A DNA stretch of 64,000 nucleotides. Source: Ptychodera flava (Eukaryota; Hemichordata; Enteropneusta; Ptychoderidae). This document shows positions 49,631 to 62,336 of the stretch, piece by piece. Each line of letters starts with the position of its first letter. The stretch's first letter is position 1. The stretch is from positions 18,077,772 to 18,141,771 of the forward strand of contig NC_091944.1 of the NCBI RefSeq assembly GCF_041260155.1. Direction: 5' to 3'. The notes beneath the pieces were generated by a model, which was not told the DNA's origin, did not search any database, and saw only the letters and a program-made list of their open reading frames with translations. Both the position numbers and the translations under genes were made by a program.

Positions 49631-52186
49631 TGAAGAAAGAATATAAACTTTTAATGTTCAGTCGCTTGAGGGCGCAATGTCTTGAGGCAGCGAATCGGTA
49701 CAAACTGACTAGAATATTATCACCAAATATCGTCATATCATTTACGGATGCCGACGCATCTTCAAGAATCAGGCTCACTGAGAAAGTAATATCGATGTAA
49801 ATACAATTCAAAGTGGTGAGGTTTAAACGCAGTTCACTGAATAGCATGCGGAAAAGGCACAAAAATATTTTGTTCACATTTTTTATGCGTATACAGTTGG
49901 AACTTACCGTTTCGATATACTTGGCAAGAGAAGTGTACAGAGATTTATGTACAATGAATCGTGTGTCGTCACGTTCAATTTCCTAGGAATATATCTGTAG
50001 ACATTGATCCTTTAACAGGAAATTTGTGAATCCTGCTATGTGTTCGAGAGAGGAACCGACATTGAAAATCTATCAAGAGAGTTCAATATAAAATTATTAC
50101 CGCTCTAAGCTGTAAACGGCATTTTCAAAGTCTATAGCCTCATGGACGTCTGGTTTTTATAGCCTTAATTTGCATGATTTCCAATCTGACTATTGTACAG
50201 AGAAGCAGTCATATTCATTTGTAATGTGTTAGTGATACATCACCTCCGATTTATAATTGATATCAATATTGCCTTTGAATTTTCTAATATCCTGGAAATT
50301 TGGCAAGAAGAGATAATAATTTACCCACCAGATCAAAAGTGCCATTCGGACAACCTGTGTAATTTACTGTCACAGTCTCATGTAAACGTTAAAAAAAAAC
50401 ATGATCTGCAACACAGTCCTGCAAAGACCGGTCTTCAACGCTAAATGACCTCAGCTTACACAATTTTTTACAGATTATCGTTTCTCTGCCATCAGTATTT
50501 GAGCTGGGAAAGTGTCACGTGAATACCCTGGGACAGAGTCGTACAATCAGCAACTGAGACACATCTTTTGAACTAAATCCAATATGGTAGTATAAAACGA
50601 TAATTTAGCCAAGTAAGAACAATACTTTATAGGCTGCGAGTGGACTAGAGTCGCCATATCGTTTGCAGCATTGTGGAATTTGGTGTTGTCAGTTTGGGGC
50701 ATGTGCTATCGATCTTCAGTTGCATACTGCGATTTTGCGACCAGACAGTGGAAATACTTAATGTTCAACGACGGAGATTGGCCTCCAATATTTTCATGAA
50801 ACGTTCGTCCTCTCCCTTCTCCTGTGGAAGCAAGTGATATCATCAGTCCCTTGTTTCGACTGTGTTTGTAAGAACGCCTTTGTCATACGCAGCTTTGTAG
50901 CCATATTCATCCAGAGGACTTGACTCTATTATCAACAATTATAATGCATATTTTTTATTAAGGGGTAGTCTCAAAAGTGAATGCTTAACTGTTAAATGTG
51001 CTTTTATAGGAGTAGAATAAAAACATTAAAAAATGCGGAATAAAATTGCTGGAGCAAATTAAAATAGATGCTTGAGATTTTTCGTTTTACTTCTGTTTTG
51101 GTCTCTATACCGTACCGGTGACTAGAAATATGTTACGCAACAGTTTGACAGCAATGTGCTCTGATCTTTGTTATTTAGTAACCTTCAGGGAGAAGGCATT
51201 GCTGTCTAAAATAGAGCTGCATGTGCTTCCAACGACACAGTTGTTACACTGTAGTCAATATAGTCTCTATTTGACACATGCAAGTCACAACTTGTCGTAA
51301 ACACGCTGTTGTGAAATTCATTGGTTGCTGGAAAAGATGCTGAAAAACAAATTCGTAGAATTTAAATAATGAAAATAATGCGGAAGTATTTGGGGCTACT
51401 ATACCGGGAAACCCCCCAACCCCCTCCCCATCCTTGTCGGCTATAGTAGAAGCGCCGATTCCGACAACCACTGGTTTTGTCTGACATAAGCCAATCATAA
51501 CCATGTGTTTTATTGGTGGCAGTTCTTTGTAAGTTTCAGATACGTTCTTAACATGAAGTGAAAATGGCATTGAAATGTGTTGTCTCTGACTACATCGCGT
51601 TAACAGTTTATATCTGATATGCATCTTCTTCCAGTTTACGTTCAAGAGTAGAAGTATACGAATTTCTTTTCACCATTTTGAATTGACATTATTTTACCCT
51701 CCAGTCGATGATACGTATCTCAGTGCATCCTTTATTTTTTCGGAGACTTTTAAAATTTCTGCCGTTACTGTTTCTGATAGGTCATCAGCTAATATCTTCA
51801 GTGACTCTCGAAATTTGTAAACGTCCGTTCTTTTCTTTGCTTTGTGTTTACCATAAAAGGATATTTTCTGTTCTATGCTTCAAATAATATCTTACCGACG
51901 CTATATGCCATCAACTTGAATTTCATGTAAAAAAACTGGATATTAGCATAATTACTTGGGTAAAATCGGGGAAGAGTATTATTGACATACTGGTAGTTGT
52001 TAGATTTCCAGTAAAGCGAATACGGTTAAGTTGTTGTTGACAGACATATAGACGTATAGGTACACTCTGAAGGTTCCGATGATTAGGACGTGTGAGCTGT
52101 GTAATGTGTGATCAAATATTGAATTCATATTTCCATAAATAGAATAAATGTGGTCAATCATTGACCACTGCCATTCTAACATCAAT
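49631..52186. other. Intergenic after copy 3
   Basis: Includes the 3' UTR of copy 3. No gene or clear repeat was recognised. Confidence 0.4.
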
Positions 52187-52189
52187 TTA

Positions 52190-53731
52190 GGGACCGTTCA
52201 GTTTTTACGGCCTGGGGGCCGGCAAAATCTTGTCGCCGGTGTTCAAAAAAATATAGACCCCCTGCATTTTTCATGAAAAAAAGATGACCCCCCCCCCTTT
52301 GTACGACGAAAAAAAATGATAACCCCCCCCCCCCCCCCCCCCCGCTGAAAAATAACCAAAACCCATATGTCAAATTTACCCGCACCGTTTGGATTTAAAC
52401 TCCGGTACGCGGCGCACTTTATTCGTGTAGCAGAGATGCCAGTGCACAAACTTCTCAGCCACATCCGTGCAAACGTCTGTTAATTAGGACGACTGTAACG
52501 CAATATTTAACTTCATTTCCATAGACAACTTATGTCCATGGACATTGTATAAAGTAAACTTTATTGGATTGGTTCGCCATAGGCAGCCCGCTGGTTAAGA
52601 GCGTTATGCCTCATGGGCCATTACGTAAAATCAACTTTATTCTAGTGGGCCACAAAAGGTGGCACGCCGGTAAAGAGGGTCGATCATGGCCATTGCATAA
52701 AGTAAACTTTACTGGACAGGGCAGCTTAAGGCGTCCGGCCGTTAAGATGGTCATGGGCCTACATAAAGTCAATTTATTGTAGTGGGCCGCCGAAGGCGGC
52801 CTGCCGGTTAAAGGCAGCTCGCTGGTTAAGAGCGTTATGCCTCATGGGCCATTACATAAAATCAACTTTATTCTAGTGGGCCACAAAAGGTGGCACGCCG
52901 GTAAAGAGGGTCGATCATGGCCATTGCATAAAGTAAACTTTACTGGACAGGGCAGCTTAAGGCGTCCGGCCGTTAAGATGGTCATGGGCCTACATAAAGT
53001 CAATTTATTGTAGTGGGCCGCCGAAGGCGGCCTGCCGGTTAAAGGCAGCCCGCTGGTTAAGAGCGTTATGCCTCATGGGCCATTGCGTAAAATCAACTTT
53101 ATTCTAGTGGGCCACAAAAGGTGGCACGCCGGTAAAGAGGGTCGATCATGGCCATTGCATAAAGTAAACTTTACTGGACAGGGCAGCTTAAGGCGTCCGG
53201 CCGTTAAGATGGTCATGGGCCTACATAAAGTCAATTTATTGTAGTGGGCCGCCGAAGGCGGCCTGCCGGTAAAAAGGGTCGATCATGGCCATTGCATGAA
53301 GTAAACCTAATTGGAGTGGGCCAACAAAGGCGTCCGCCCATTAAGAGGGTCATGGGCTATTTCATAAAGTCAATTTAATGTAGTGGGCCGCCGAAGATGG
53401 CCCACCGGCAAAGAGGGTCGATCATGGCCATTGCACGAAGTAAACCTAATTTGAGTGGGCCGGCAAAGGCGTCTGCCCGTTAAGAGGGTCATGGGTAATA
53501 GATAAAGTAAATTTATTGTAGTTGGCCGCCGAAGGCGGCCCGCCGGTAAAGAGGGTCGATCATGGCCAGGGCATAAAATAAACCTAATTGTAGGTATTAT
53601 GTTTTTGAAAATGTGGTGACCCCCCTTTCCTACCAGTGAAAAAGCGATGACCATTCCTTCGCGGATTCCAAAATTACTATGACCCCCCTGGATTTTGCCC
53701 CCCCCCCCGGCCGTAAAAACTGAACGGTCCC
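52190..53731. mobile_element. TTA-flanked TIR element carrying a satellite array
   Basis: The left end GGGACCGTTCAGTTTTTACG and the inverted right end are identical over 23 bp, ending in GGCC. TTA at 52187-52189 and 53732-53734 looks like a target duplication, as in PIF/Harbinger. Long C runs lie inside both ends. There is no transposase; the centre is a tandem array. Confidence 0.8.
52585..53590 (+). repeat. Higher-order tandem array, 231 bp period
   Basis: CTGGTTAAGAGCGTTATGCC recurs at 52591, 52822 and 53053, an exact period of 231 bp. Each period contains three related monomers of about 77 bp built on GCCGGTTAAGAGGGTCATGG, a (T)AAAGTMAAYTTTA block and GTGGGCC. More diverged monomers continue to about 53590. 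Many monomers end in the palindrome-like GGCCGCCGAAGGCGGCC. Confidence 0.85.
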
Positions 53732-54166
53732 TTACCACAGGATTTTGGTGTGTTTTTATCCAGACAACATTACTCTTTTAAGTTAAGCTTAGCTAGGTGT
53801 GCTTAGATAGTTTTCCATTCCAATAAGCTCCTCTGAACCAAACAAACAAACAATTTGTTTGATTCGTACGTATATGAGTGTGTTTGAGTGAAAACAATAG
53901 AGTGTAGATATTGTTTTTTCTGAAAAGTTTTCATGTTCAGTATTCCCTAATGACAAAATGACGTGAATGTCTCAAAACTGTTTTATAATGAGGGTAAAAA
54001 GATTGTGGAACACTGGTGTTCAAATCGTGAATGTTTGTACTCTATTGTTGCTAAAGGGAGAACGCTAGCGTCACTCATTGAAGACATTTTACGTTGTTAA
54101 CCTGTGTCTGTAATTTGTTGTCTTTTCATCATCAGGTTCACTGATGAGGTCAAAAAGAAAATAAAT

Positions 54167-54510
54167 TGTGCTGTTCCGATAACATGGTTTTCAAAAATAG
54201 GGTATCTAGGTCGGCAGGGATTTTTTTTCCGAAATATTTTTATTTTTAAATATGAACTTTCAGGGGTTCAGGGAGATCAAATACTGGTCACAACATTTCA
54301 AAAAAGGTATCATACATATAAAAGAAAAAACCATAAAAGACACCCTCGTCCAAGCAAAAATCAAATTCCAGGTAACGAACACGTGATTTTACGGGTTTTT
54401 TCTTTCTTTTTTTTTTACTTCCTTTTTACTCCATGTTCCTTCCTTGTAGCTCTAAAACGTTTAGGGTCGCAGGCAAAAAATAGCGTAGGTCGGGTTATCG
54501 GAACAGCACA
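54167..54510. mobile_element. MITE with perfect 17 bp TIRs, 344 bp
   Basis: TGTGCTGTTCCGATAAC (54167-54183) and its exact reverse complement (54494-54510) bound a non-coding 344 bp segment. No clear target duplication was seen. It lies about 460 bp upstream of the copy 4 TATA box. Confidence 0.6.
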
Positions 54511-54972
54511 TATTTTTTTTGAGAGGGGGCCTGATAGTCGGCTTTCCAGAACACAATCACTATATTTACTTGCTTTGCACACGCCGTGTGTGTTCAAAAC
54601 GTGTTACAATGTGCTGACGCGTAAATAGCGTCACCCCTATTTCGTATAATTTGGAAACATATGTAATGCGTTCAAAAATAAAGACACTATATGTTCCAAA
54701 TGTGAACATCTGCATTCTAGTTTTCTTACTGAACACTTGAACTGCATGCAAATAGTGTTACAATCAATTGTTCTTGCATGTGTTCAATAACTGAACACAT
54801 AACTTTTATTTAGAGTGTAGGGACATGTCTTCAGTCTATTGATATGCAAAGCAAGGTTACAGATATCTGGGAGTGATCGCAACTATATAGTGTAAGACTG
54901 GAGAGAATACAAGACGCGTTCAAACGGAGTTCCGGGTTCAAGAAGTCACTCGCTTTCACTGCGCCTTCACAG

Positions 54973-54982
54973 CATATATAAG
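54973..54982 (+). promoter_or_regulatory. TATA box of copy 4
   Basis: CATATATAAG lies 175-184 bp before the copy 4 ATG, leaving room for a 5' UTR of about 150 bp. Upstream, GGTTCA-AG-AAGTCA near 54931 is a weak receptor half-site pair; no DR4 was seen. Confidence 0.5.
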
Positions 54983-55156
54983 TGCCCACGCGCACGGCAC
55001 GTATCTACTTCCAGCTGTAGTCTATGTTGTCTGCAGTTAACGGTCGTTTTGAGTGGCAACCATGTTGTGACATTGATCAGCGAGGATGTGTAATTGGTTA
55101 GCTGCCAGGTACGGGTTGTGTTGAAGCGATTTTCGGTAAAACGCGACAAAACCGCC

Positions 55157-58100
55157 ATGGCTGGAGAAGAGGGTGTGGCAAATCGGAGTGAATCTCGGGG
55201 ACGCCCAAGCAGGTAGGTAGTTCCAGTCCAACACCATGGAAGAATCAAAACTTCCTGACAGCGCTTGGACAAAAAATAATTTATAAAACACGCATGCATT
55301 CTTGTTTCTTGCATTGGCAACTTGCAAGAACAGATTGAAGTCGAGTAAAATCAACGTATGAATTGGTCACTGTTTATAAATGGAGGTAGTTTTTAGTTAA
55401 GAGTACAGAGCTACGTCTAGGCGATATTCTCTCCATTCTCACTGACGTCAACTGATCCGGTTTTGCCAAATTGCTGACGTCCGTGGTCTACATAATCTAT
55501 CGCGTTTCTCTACGAATGTCAGATATTTTGATGTCAGGACCTTGGTGCTGTATACAGAGCCTTGTGCTAGGAAAATCACAGCGGTCTATATAAAATGTAC
55601 ACTTCACATGCAAAGAAACCTAAACAATGGACTCTATTCATTTCCCGCCCAAGACACATTGTCGGCGAGATTTGTCGTCCTCTTTTCACATACTCAATGG
55701 CCTTATAGGTTTATAGCACAACAAAACGATCACAAAGGTACCCTTGAAATATACGAAGGACAACGCTGCGCAGGCGCGCGCTTTCGATTCTTATGCCAGT
55801 CTGCAGTGAGAGGCGCTAACTTTTCGACAGCCTCATGCTAGAATTTCGAATTCGGTGTCCTTCAGATCACCTTTACTACTCTTTAGGGAAATTGTTGAGG
55901 TTATAGCAAAATGAGAAGGCTGTAAGTGTAAACGAATTGACAAAAGCCAGCATTGATGCATTCAGCTACGCCACTGCCATTTTTCAAAATTATTCTTCAT
56001 TTTGAACTATCACGTCTTTTATCAGTGCAAAATGCAAGTCTCACTTCATAAACAATGTCTGCATCCTTCCTGGAGGGTTCAAGTATATAAATAACGCATT
56101 GAGTCAAAGTTCAAATGGACGATGAATACGCAGCATGAGAAATACACTACTACATAATGCATCGTACTCGTTCTTACACGTACGTCAGCATTCCAGCAGA
56201 GTTCTGACCTCTTTACAACAATCGCGGTTCAATATCCATGCGCGTTTATTGAGGTCAATGATACATAGGAATACGTCAATTCATACAACTTATCTTACAG
56301 ACAACAGACGTACGGTTATCAGAATTATTTCTTTCATACCGTGGGGTTTGAAGATTCCTGTTTTTGTAGATAGAATTTTAGGTCATATACAGAGTGTACA
56401 TGTTTGAAGAATGGGTTGGAATATCAATCTATAACCGCGCGTTTTTTATGAAAGGAAGACCTATGGTTTCTGTCTGAAATATATTCTTGCATTTCCTGCC
56501 CAACTTTTGAGGCTATGTTTTAAAATGTCTTCGATAGAAAATGTATGAATTTTTCCCAAAATTACAGGAGTAGAAATTGTTCAGGAATAAGGGTCGATTG
56601 GTTTACTTATATTTATTGAATCAATAATCTATATTTTAACTTGACAAAGTTAGGGATGGACCATTTCATATTCAGGGGATTCTGAAAGATTGTTGGGAAA
56701 AACATTCTCAGCAGACATCCATAAAATAAATTCGGCCACAGATGGCTTTTCAAGAAAAAGATGACGCCTTCTAATGCCTACCTTGCTCATTCTCGACGTG
56801 CCCTTCGGGTGCGAGTTTTTGGCAATATCACATCTTCAGTCTACCCTGGGCACTAGAGCCAATTTGTGGAGGGCGATTACAAATGACATGGGTCCTGTGC
56901 ATCTACACGCACGGCGTAACTGGGGACATTCACTGTGAACGTAAAAGTTACATCTTCGCGAAAAGTTTGTCAACAAAACGTAAACGCGTGGACAAGTTAC
57001 ATTGAAAAGCGTAATATAATGGATATATCAGCAGACTTTGGAACATTTGAACAAAACTATGGAGTTGTCACGCTTTTGTAGGCATAGAACAAAAAATTGA
57101 GAAAACCACAAGATTTGGAAGGCGGTTTTTATTGTTCTGTTACAATTGCAAATTGTTGGCTTTAGAGTTACTCAATAAGCTCGCTGACAGATACTCGGCA
57201 TTTTGATTCAATCATTCAAACTTTTGACTGTACGAAGGAGTAAAAGCTAGGTTTAACTATATAGTATTTATTTCTAAGTAGACACGTTTAACAGATGCCA
57301 TCGCCCAAGACATGTCGAGGTGTGTCTTGGAATATTTGGCGGCCATTCTTCTATATGCTCCTTTGTTCCTTGTATGTCTAAGCATAATGTTTTTTAACGG
57401 GCCTAAAAATGTGCTTTCAATCATACAATAGTTTTGAAGGAGAAAAGAAATATCTCTTCAGCTCTTGATCTACAATTAACATGTCACAATTAGTTATTCA
57501 TGACTGACTCGTTACGAAACCATCACGCGAAATTCTCATGTTCTCGATATGGCGCAAACATATGTTGCTTTCATCAGAGTTCGCCATTTACATAAACATA
57601 TGTTATTTTTTCTAAGTTATACCCCAAATATCTCATAATGAACCTATGGTGTTTTAATCATTCCGTCAACATGGTGTCGAGAAGTCACCAATCACTATGT
57701 GTTGGCCTATGTCACAGTGTAAGGTTTTGAAATAATCATGGAGGGTTGAGTTTCTCTCTAAGTCTGCCAATGAATTCAGAAGATCATCTTTAAAAAATCG
57801 TTGAATCAGAACTGTCGATTTGTACCTTTACCACGGATGCAAATGTATTATGTAACAGTATCTCAAGTTCACATATCTTTCTAACTTCTTTAAATTTGAT
57901 TTGTGACATATAAACATTGTACACAGCATCCAACACACAACCTTTTTGTTGTAAAGTAATTGAAATGTTGAACGCGGAAAAAAGAGATGCTTCTAGGAAG
58001 CAAATCGAAAAAAGAGGTCACCAGAATTCTAAAAAGTGATAAAATTATACCAAGTGGAGCATGTAGAAATTAAATTTATAACTCCAAATTGACATTCCAG

Positions 58101-61100
58101 ATCACCCCTAAGATATTAAATTGTGCGTCCCTAAGTCGTCACATGTGTCAGCTTGTCTCCAATTTGCTATCCAGGACCTTTCATTCTTCTTGATCTGAAC
58201 ATTACCACATTAGCATAAGTTTACTTTTTACCTTTGACCTGCACGCACTTTTCAAAAAGTTCATGCCAGAGAGGTAGAGATGTTGCATCGATCGCGGTAC
58301 TGACTAACTTGGTATCAGTTCCGAGCATTTCCAGCCGTCTCTACTCAAGTTACGCCAGTTCGCTGTCTTAAACTATCACGTTGTCACAGTTATTATCGGA
58401 AAAAAGGAAATATGAATATGTAACAGATACTATTAAAACAAACACCATATTTATGTTATCTCCTTTCCACAGGAAACCTAAAGTCGTGCGATCCGTTAGT
58501 TTTAAAATCCCGGAAGGCCCTCCTCTCTGGTGGAAATTGGTGATCATATGTTGCAATTTTGTCATCATGTTCTTCTGCCTCGGTTTGAATTATGGCATGT
58601 GGTATCTAGTCCTTGAACTTCAAGAATTCTTCGATGAGTATGAATATGTCATAGAGGGCGTGCAGGTGAAATGGATAGTGTACATCAACATTTTCATGAC
58701 CAATGTCACAGGTAAGTTATCCATTTTTGGAACGTTTGCGTAGTAGGGTGAGGGAATGAGAGTATAAATGAAATCACTGAACTTTATTTGAATTGATAAG
58801 ATCAGAATTCATCAGTTATGTCGTTCATTTATTCTGATAACATTCATTTATTCTGGTAACATGAACTTGACCTTCTGCATTGTGATTACTTTCGTGATGC
58901 CAGATATACCCGGCAGACAGGTGCAACTTGTAGAACAATCTCTAGGTTGTAAGATTTATGATGAAAAGCCTTCGTGACTGACAATAAGTAATTTATGCCA
59001 TTTATAAGTGACGTTGATGATCCTGTACACGTCACATACAACAACTGAAAAAATAGATCTCAATGTTTAATTTCTTTAAAAGACTAAGACCTACAAAAAT
59101 TATGATTGTCTGTATTTAATTTCCTCAAGTTGTCATTTATACTTTTCATTTCATAATTCCGTTTTCCAGCCTTGTTGTCACATAAATGCACAATAATAAT
59201 AAATAAATTGACGTTAAGCGATATCATGACCGGTTGATCGATTTACTTATATACCGATTCAGATGATTTTTTTCATTTATAAATTAATTCATCAAAATTT
59301 AATAATTTGCCTGTTTGTTTGTTTGTTTGTTTCAGCCGTGTTTGCAAGCTGGTTAGCATACAAAGTAGGTCATCGGGTCACGGCTGTATCGGGGGCAATA
59401 TTGTCGACCACTGGCCTTTTCGTCTCTGGCTTTACAAGGAGTATCGAATTCCTGTGTGTCAGCTATGGCATTTTTACGGGTATGTCTTCCTATTAGCAGT
59501 TCTGATCAGACATATATTAAAACCTGCAAAATTTTAGTCATCGGAAAAGATTCCCTGTGAGAGTGGTCGTTACAGTACAAAAGATCCGAAGTCACGACAT
59601 ACATCCGAGAAAGTCACCGGATCGTCATATTTGTGAATCTTTAAAGAACATAAATCCAAACTCTTCAATTTTGGCGGGACGTCTCGCGGTGGAGATTTCA
59701 ACCTGGGCAGGGTGGAATTCTTTCACAGAAGCCATCATCCACGTTGAACGGACACATTTGTGTAATGTTTTGGCGAGAATTGATTTGAAATGATATTTTG
59801 GTAAATTATATCGTCCCCGACAATCTCTGTAAAGCCACCATAACCGTCAAAAGTTCAACTAAATAATGATGAAGAAAGCAAGACATCGTTGGAATACTGA
59901 AACAATTGCCATTTAATATAGAAATGTTCATATGAGAATGGTGAAGTGTCAATTTAGAAGAGTGGACAACCTTATAGTTAGGTGATACTCCTCAAACTTA
60001 TTTGTTTTAAGGTGCTACTCATGATGAATACAATGATATGTATGAAACTACCATTAAGACTGAGCTTGGCCGTCCGCGGCGTTGATTTGACATACGGAGT
60101 ATTGTTTTCCATTTTTCCCAGAATGTAATTTTATATTTTTTGTTTCACTTTTACAGGCATTGGCTTTGGACTTTTGTTGACTCCAAGTCTAGGCATCCTT
60201 GCTCGCTATTTTGAGAAAAGGTACACGTTTGTCAATGCTGTGACCTTTCTAGGGTCAAGCCTGTGCATCGTCTTATTCCCACCGTTACTGCGGGCCGTGA
60301 AAGAAACGTACGGTCGCAAAGCGATCTTTTTCATCGTAGCCGGCCTCAATGCTCAGTCAATCTGGCTTTCTCTATTGTATAAGCCGTTCGAGAAATCAGA
60401 TGAACGATGGAAGATCGTGCGGCAGGGACCGGCCGAAGGGAACAACGGCGATGAAGAAGACGAAGAACAAGACAAAGGGTTGATTGGCGATGTTAAAATT
60501 CTGGCGAGAGATTTGTTCTGCAAAAACCCCATCTTCGTTGTTGTTATTTGCTCCATGTTTCTGATTGGTTTAGGACACAGCATCCTGGTACTCCATTTCG
60601 CCTCTGTCGTTAAGGCAACCGGCAGTGATATCGCGCAGATCGACTGGTGCATGCTTGCATTCGGACTGTCGATGATTCTCGGTCAAATTGGACACGGTGC
60701 GATATCCACCGTCAAAATTCTGCAAGGAGGCTTCGAGGCCACCTACGAGTTTTTCATGTTCGGTGCATCTCAAATAGGCGTGGCTCTCGTGGCCATGTTC
60801 AGCTCCATCGCTGATACATTTCCTGGACAGGTGGCCATGGCTTCTCTGATTGGATTCTGCAGTGGAATATACCTGCCCCTGATGATTGTAATTTTAGAGT
60901 TTACCAGCCATAAAAGTCGACCGTTAACCACGACACTTGGCCTTGGTCTTCCCGTCTTTGGTATCGGTGCTCTCATTGGTCTGCCAATTGGAGGTGAGCA
61001 GTTGGTTATTCTATTTTTTGGTGTGTTCTTTCGCGTGGACGAGGGGGGGGGGGATTTGTGCAGTCATTTCACGAATTTCCTAAAGGAAGCTGGGTAAGAC

Positions 61101-61712
61101 TGTATTCAGATAACTTACATGATTGTATGTAATCCCTTTCCTATCACGTGTGTCAGTCTGTATGGACGTAGATTACCGCGGCTAGGTGTCTTCCCTCGAT
61201 GACGATCATGCAGCCTTTTCTTGAGTCGAAGAATTCAGCTAGATCTGCATAGTTTATTTTCTTCTGCGGTTCAAAACCATAGACCCTCGTTTTTCTGGAG
61301 GGTCTATGTCAAAACCTACAACTTTTGCGTCACATGTTATGTAAGATGTTTTGGATATTTATACAAATGATAAAAGTTACCGCCCGCTTATCAGAAAACT
61401 GTCGACGTTTTCAAGTTCATTAAGTTCTCCATGATTTTAAATAATATTGTGGTATCTAATTAACACTGTCTCGTTGCAGATGTTCTGAATTCGAAAGTCA
61501 AGTACAACAGTTCCTACTTCCTGGCAGGGGCGGCCATGATGCTTAGCGCCATCATCATGATTTACGTCGTGGTCCACAACTGCTGTCGTACGGCTCGAAA
61601 AAACCCTCTGGAGTGGTCTAACAGCGTTCGACGGAATTCTCGTCCTATCTACAGGCGATCTGAATCAGCACCAGTCGGTCTAAACAAGAAGACAGGATCT
61701 ACCAGTTTGTAA
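55157..61712 (+). CDS. SLC16-like MFS transporter, copy 4 (502 aa)
   Basis: Exons: 55157-55212, 58473-58711, 59336-59479, 60157-60993 and 61480-61712 (TAA). The total is 1509 bp, open, phases 2,1,1,1. The start has an ideal context (GCCATGG). It keeps the clearest SLC16 hallmark, RYFEKRYTFVNAVTFLGSS, between helices 4 and 5 (about residues 163-181). Helix 8 carries GQIGHG. The central loop between helices 6 and 7 (about 222-268) is longer than in the other copies and has an acidic run at 244-252. The basic C-terminal tail follows helix 12. It is a plasma-membrane carrier by family; the substrate is unknown. It is the most diverged of the four. Confidence 0.9.
55213..58472 (+). other. Intron 1 of copy 4
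   Basis: A 3.3 kb intron with no recognisable exon or repeat family; it is less invaded by repeats than intron 1 of copy 3. Confidence 0.5.
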
Positions 61713-62097
61713 TAGACACACTTAAATTGCGGGCAATCATTGATGCATGGTACCTTTTGCATCACAAGAATTAGTTACCATCGAGACATTGCGATTCCCA
61801 TTGCGAATCAAAGAGACCTTGACATTGGCTATATTATATTACCGTAGACACAGGTTTTAATACCACGGTATTGATGGTCTCATTGATACCATATATTAAG
61901 TATTGAATGAATCATAAAAAATTGATTTTCATGAGAAATGCCACCAAATGGGGACATAGTACATTGTAACGGTATGATGGCATTTTAGTAATATTGCGCT
62001 GAATCTGAGATTTATCAATGGAACTTTACACAGAAACACCAATGAATCTTTACAACTCTTGAGTATTCGCTACAGCCCGTCAAACAAAGAGTGTAGA

Positions 62098-62098
<1 letters not shown>

Positions 62099-62170
<72 letters not shown>
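62099..62170 (+). repeat. (TA)n microsatellite
   Basis: About 72 bp of uninterrupted TA. Confidence 0.95.
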
Positions 62171-62172
<2 letters not shown>

Positions 62173-62336
62173 AAATCGCCAAAATTCTCAATTCGAATCA
62201 CTTCTGAAATGTTTTCCACACACACGTACATAACGCTTTTCATAGCTTTATACCAAATCGTCAAAAAATCTCAATTCGAATCACTGCTGAAATATGTTTT
62301 TCAAACACATGTACATAACGGTTTTCATAGCTATAT
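62171..62336 (+). repeat. Tandem duplication, two ~82 bp units
   Basis: Two units start CCAAATCG (62171 and 62253), share TCTCAATTCGAATCAC and TACATAACG, and directly follow the (TA)n tract. Confidence 0.85.

Noticed and set aside
52182-52385. Gly-rich minus-strand frame
   Set aside because: It reads through C-runs inside a transposon end.
54104-54628. 174-codon frame on +
   Set aside because: It spans a MITE with perfect TIRs and low-complexity T runs; no coding signature.
62171-62336. Possible CRISPR-like repeat pair
   Set aside because: Only two long adjacent units without spacers; a simple tandem duplication in an animal genome.
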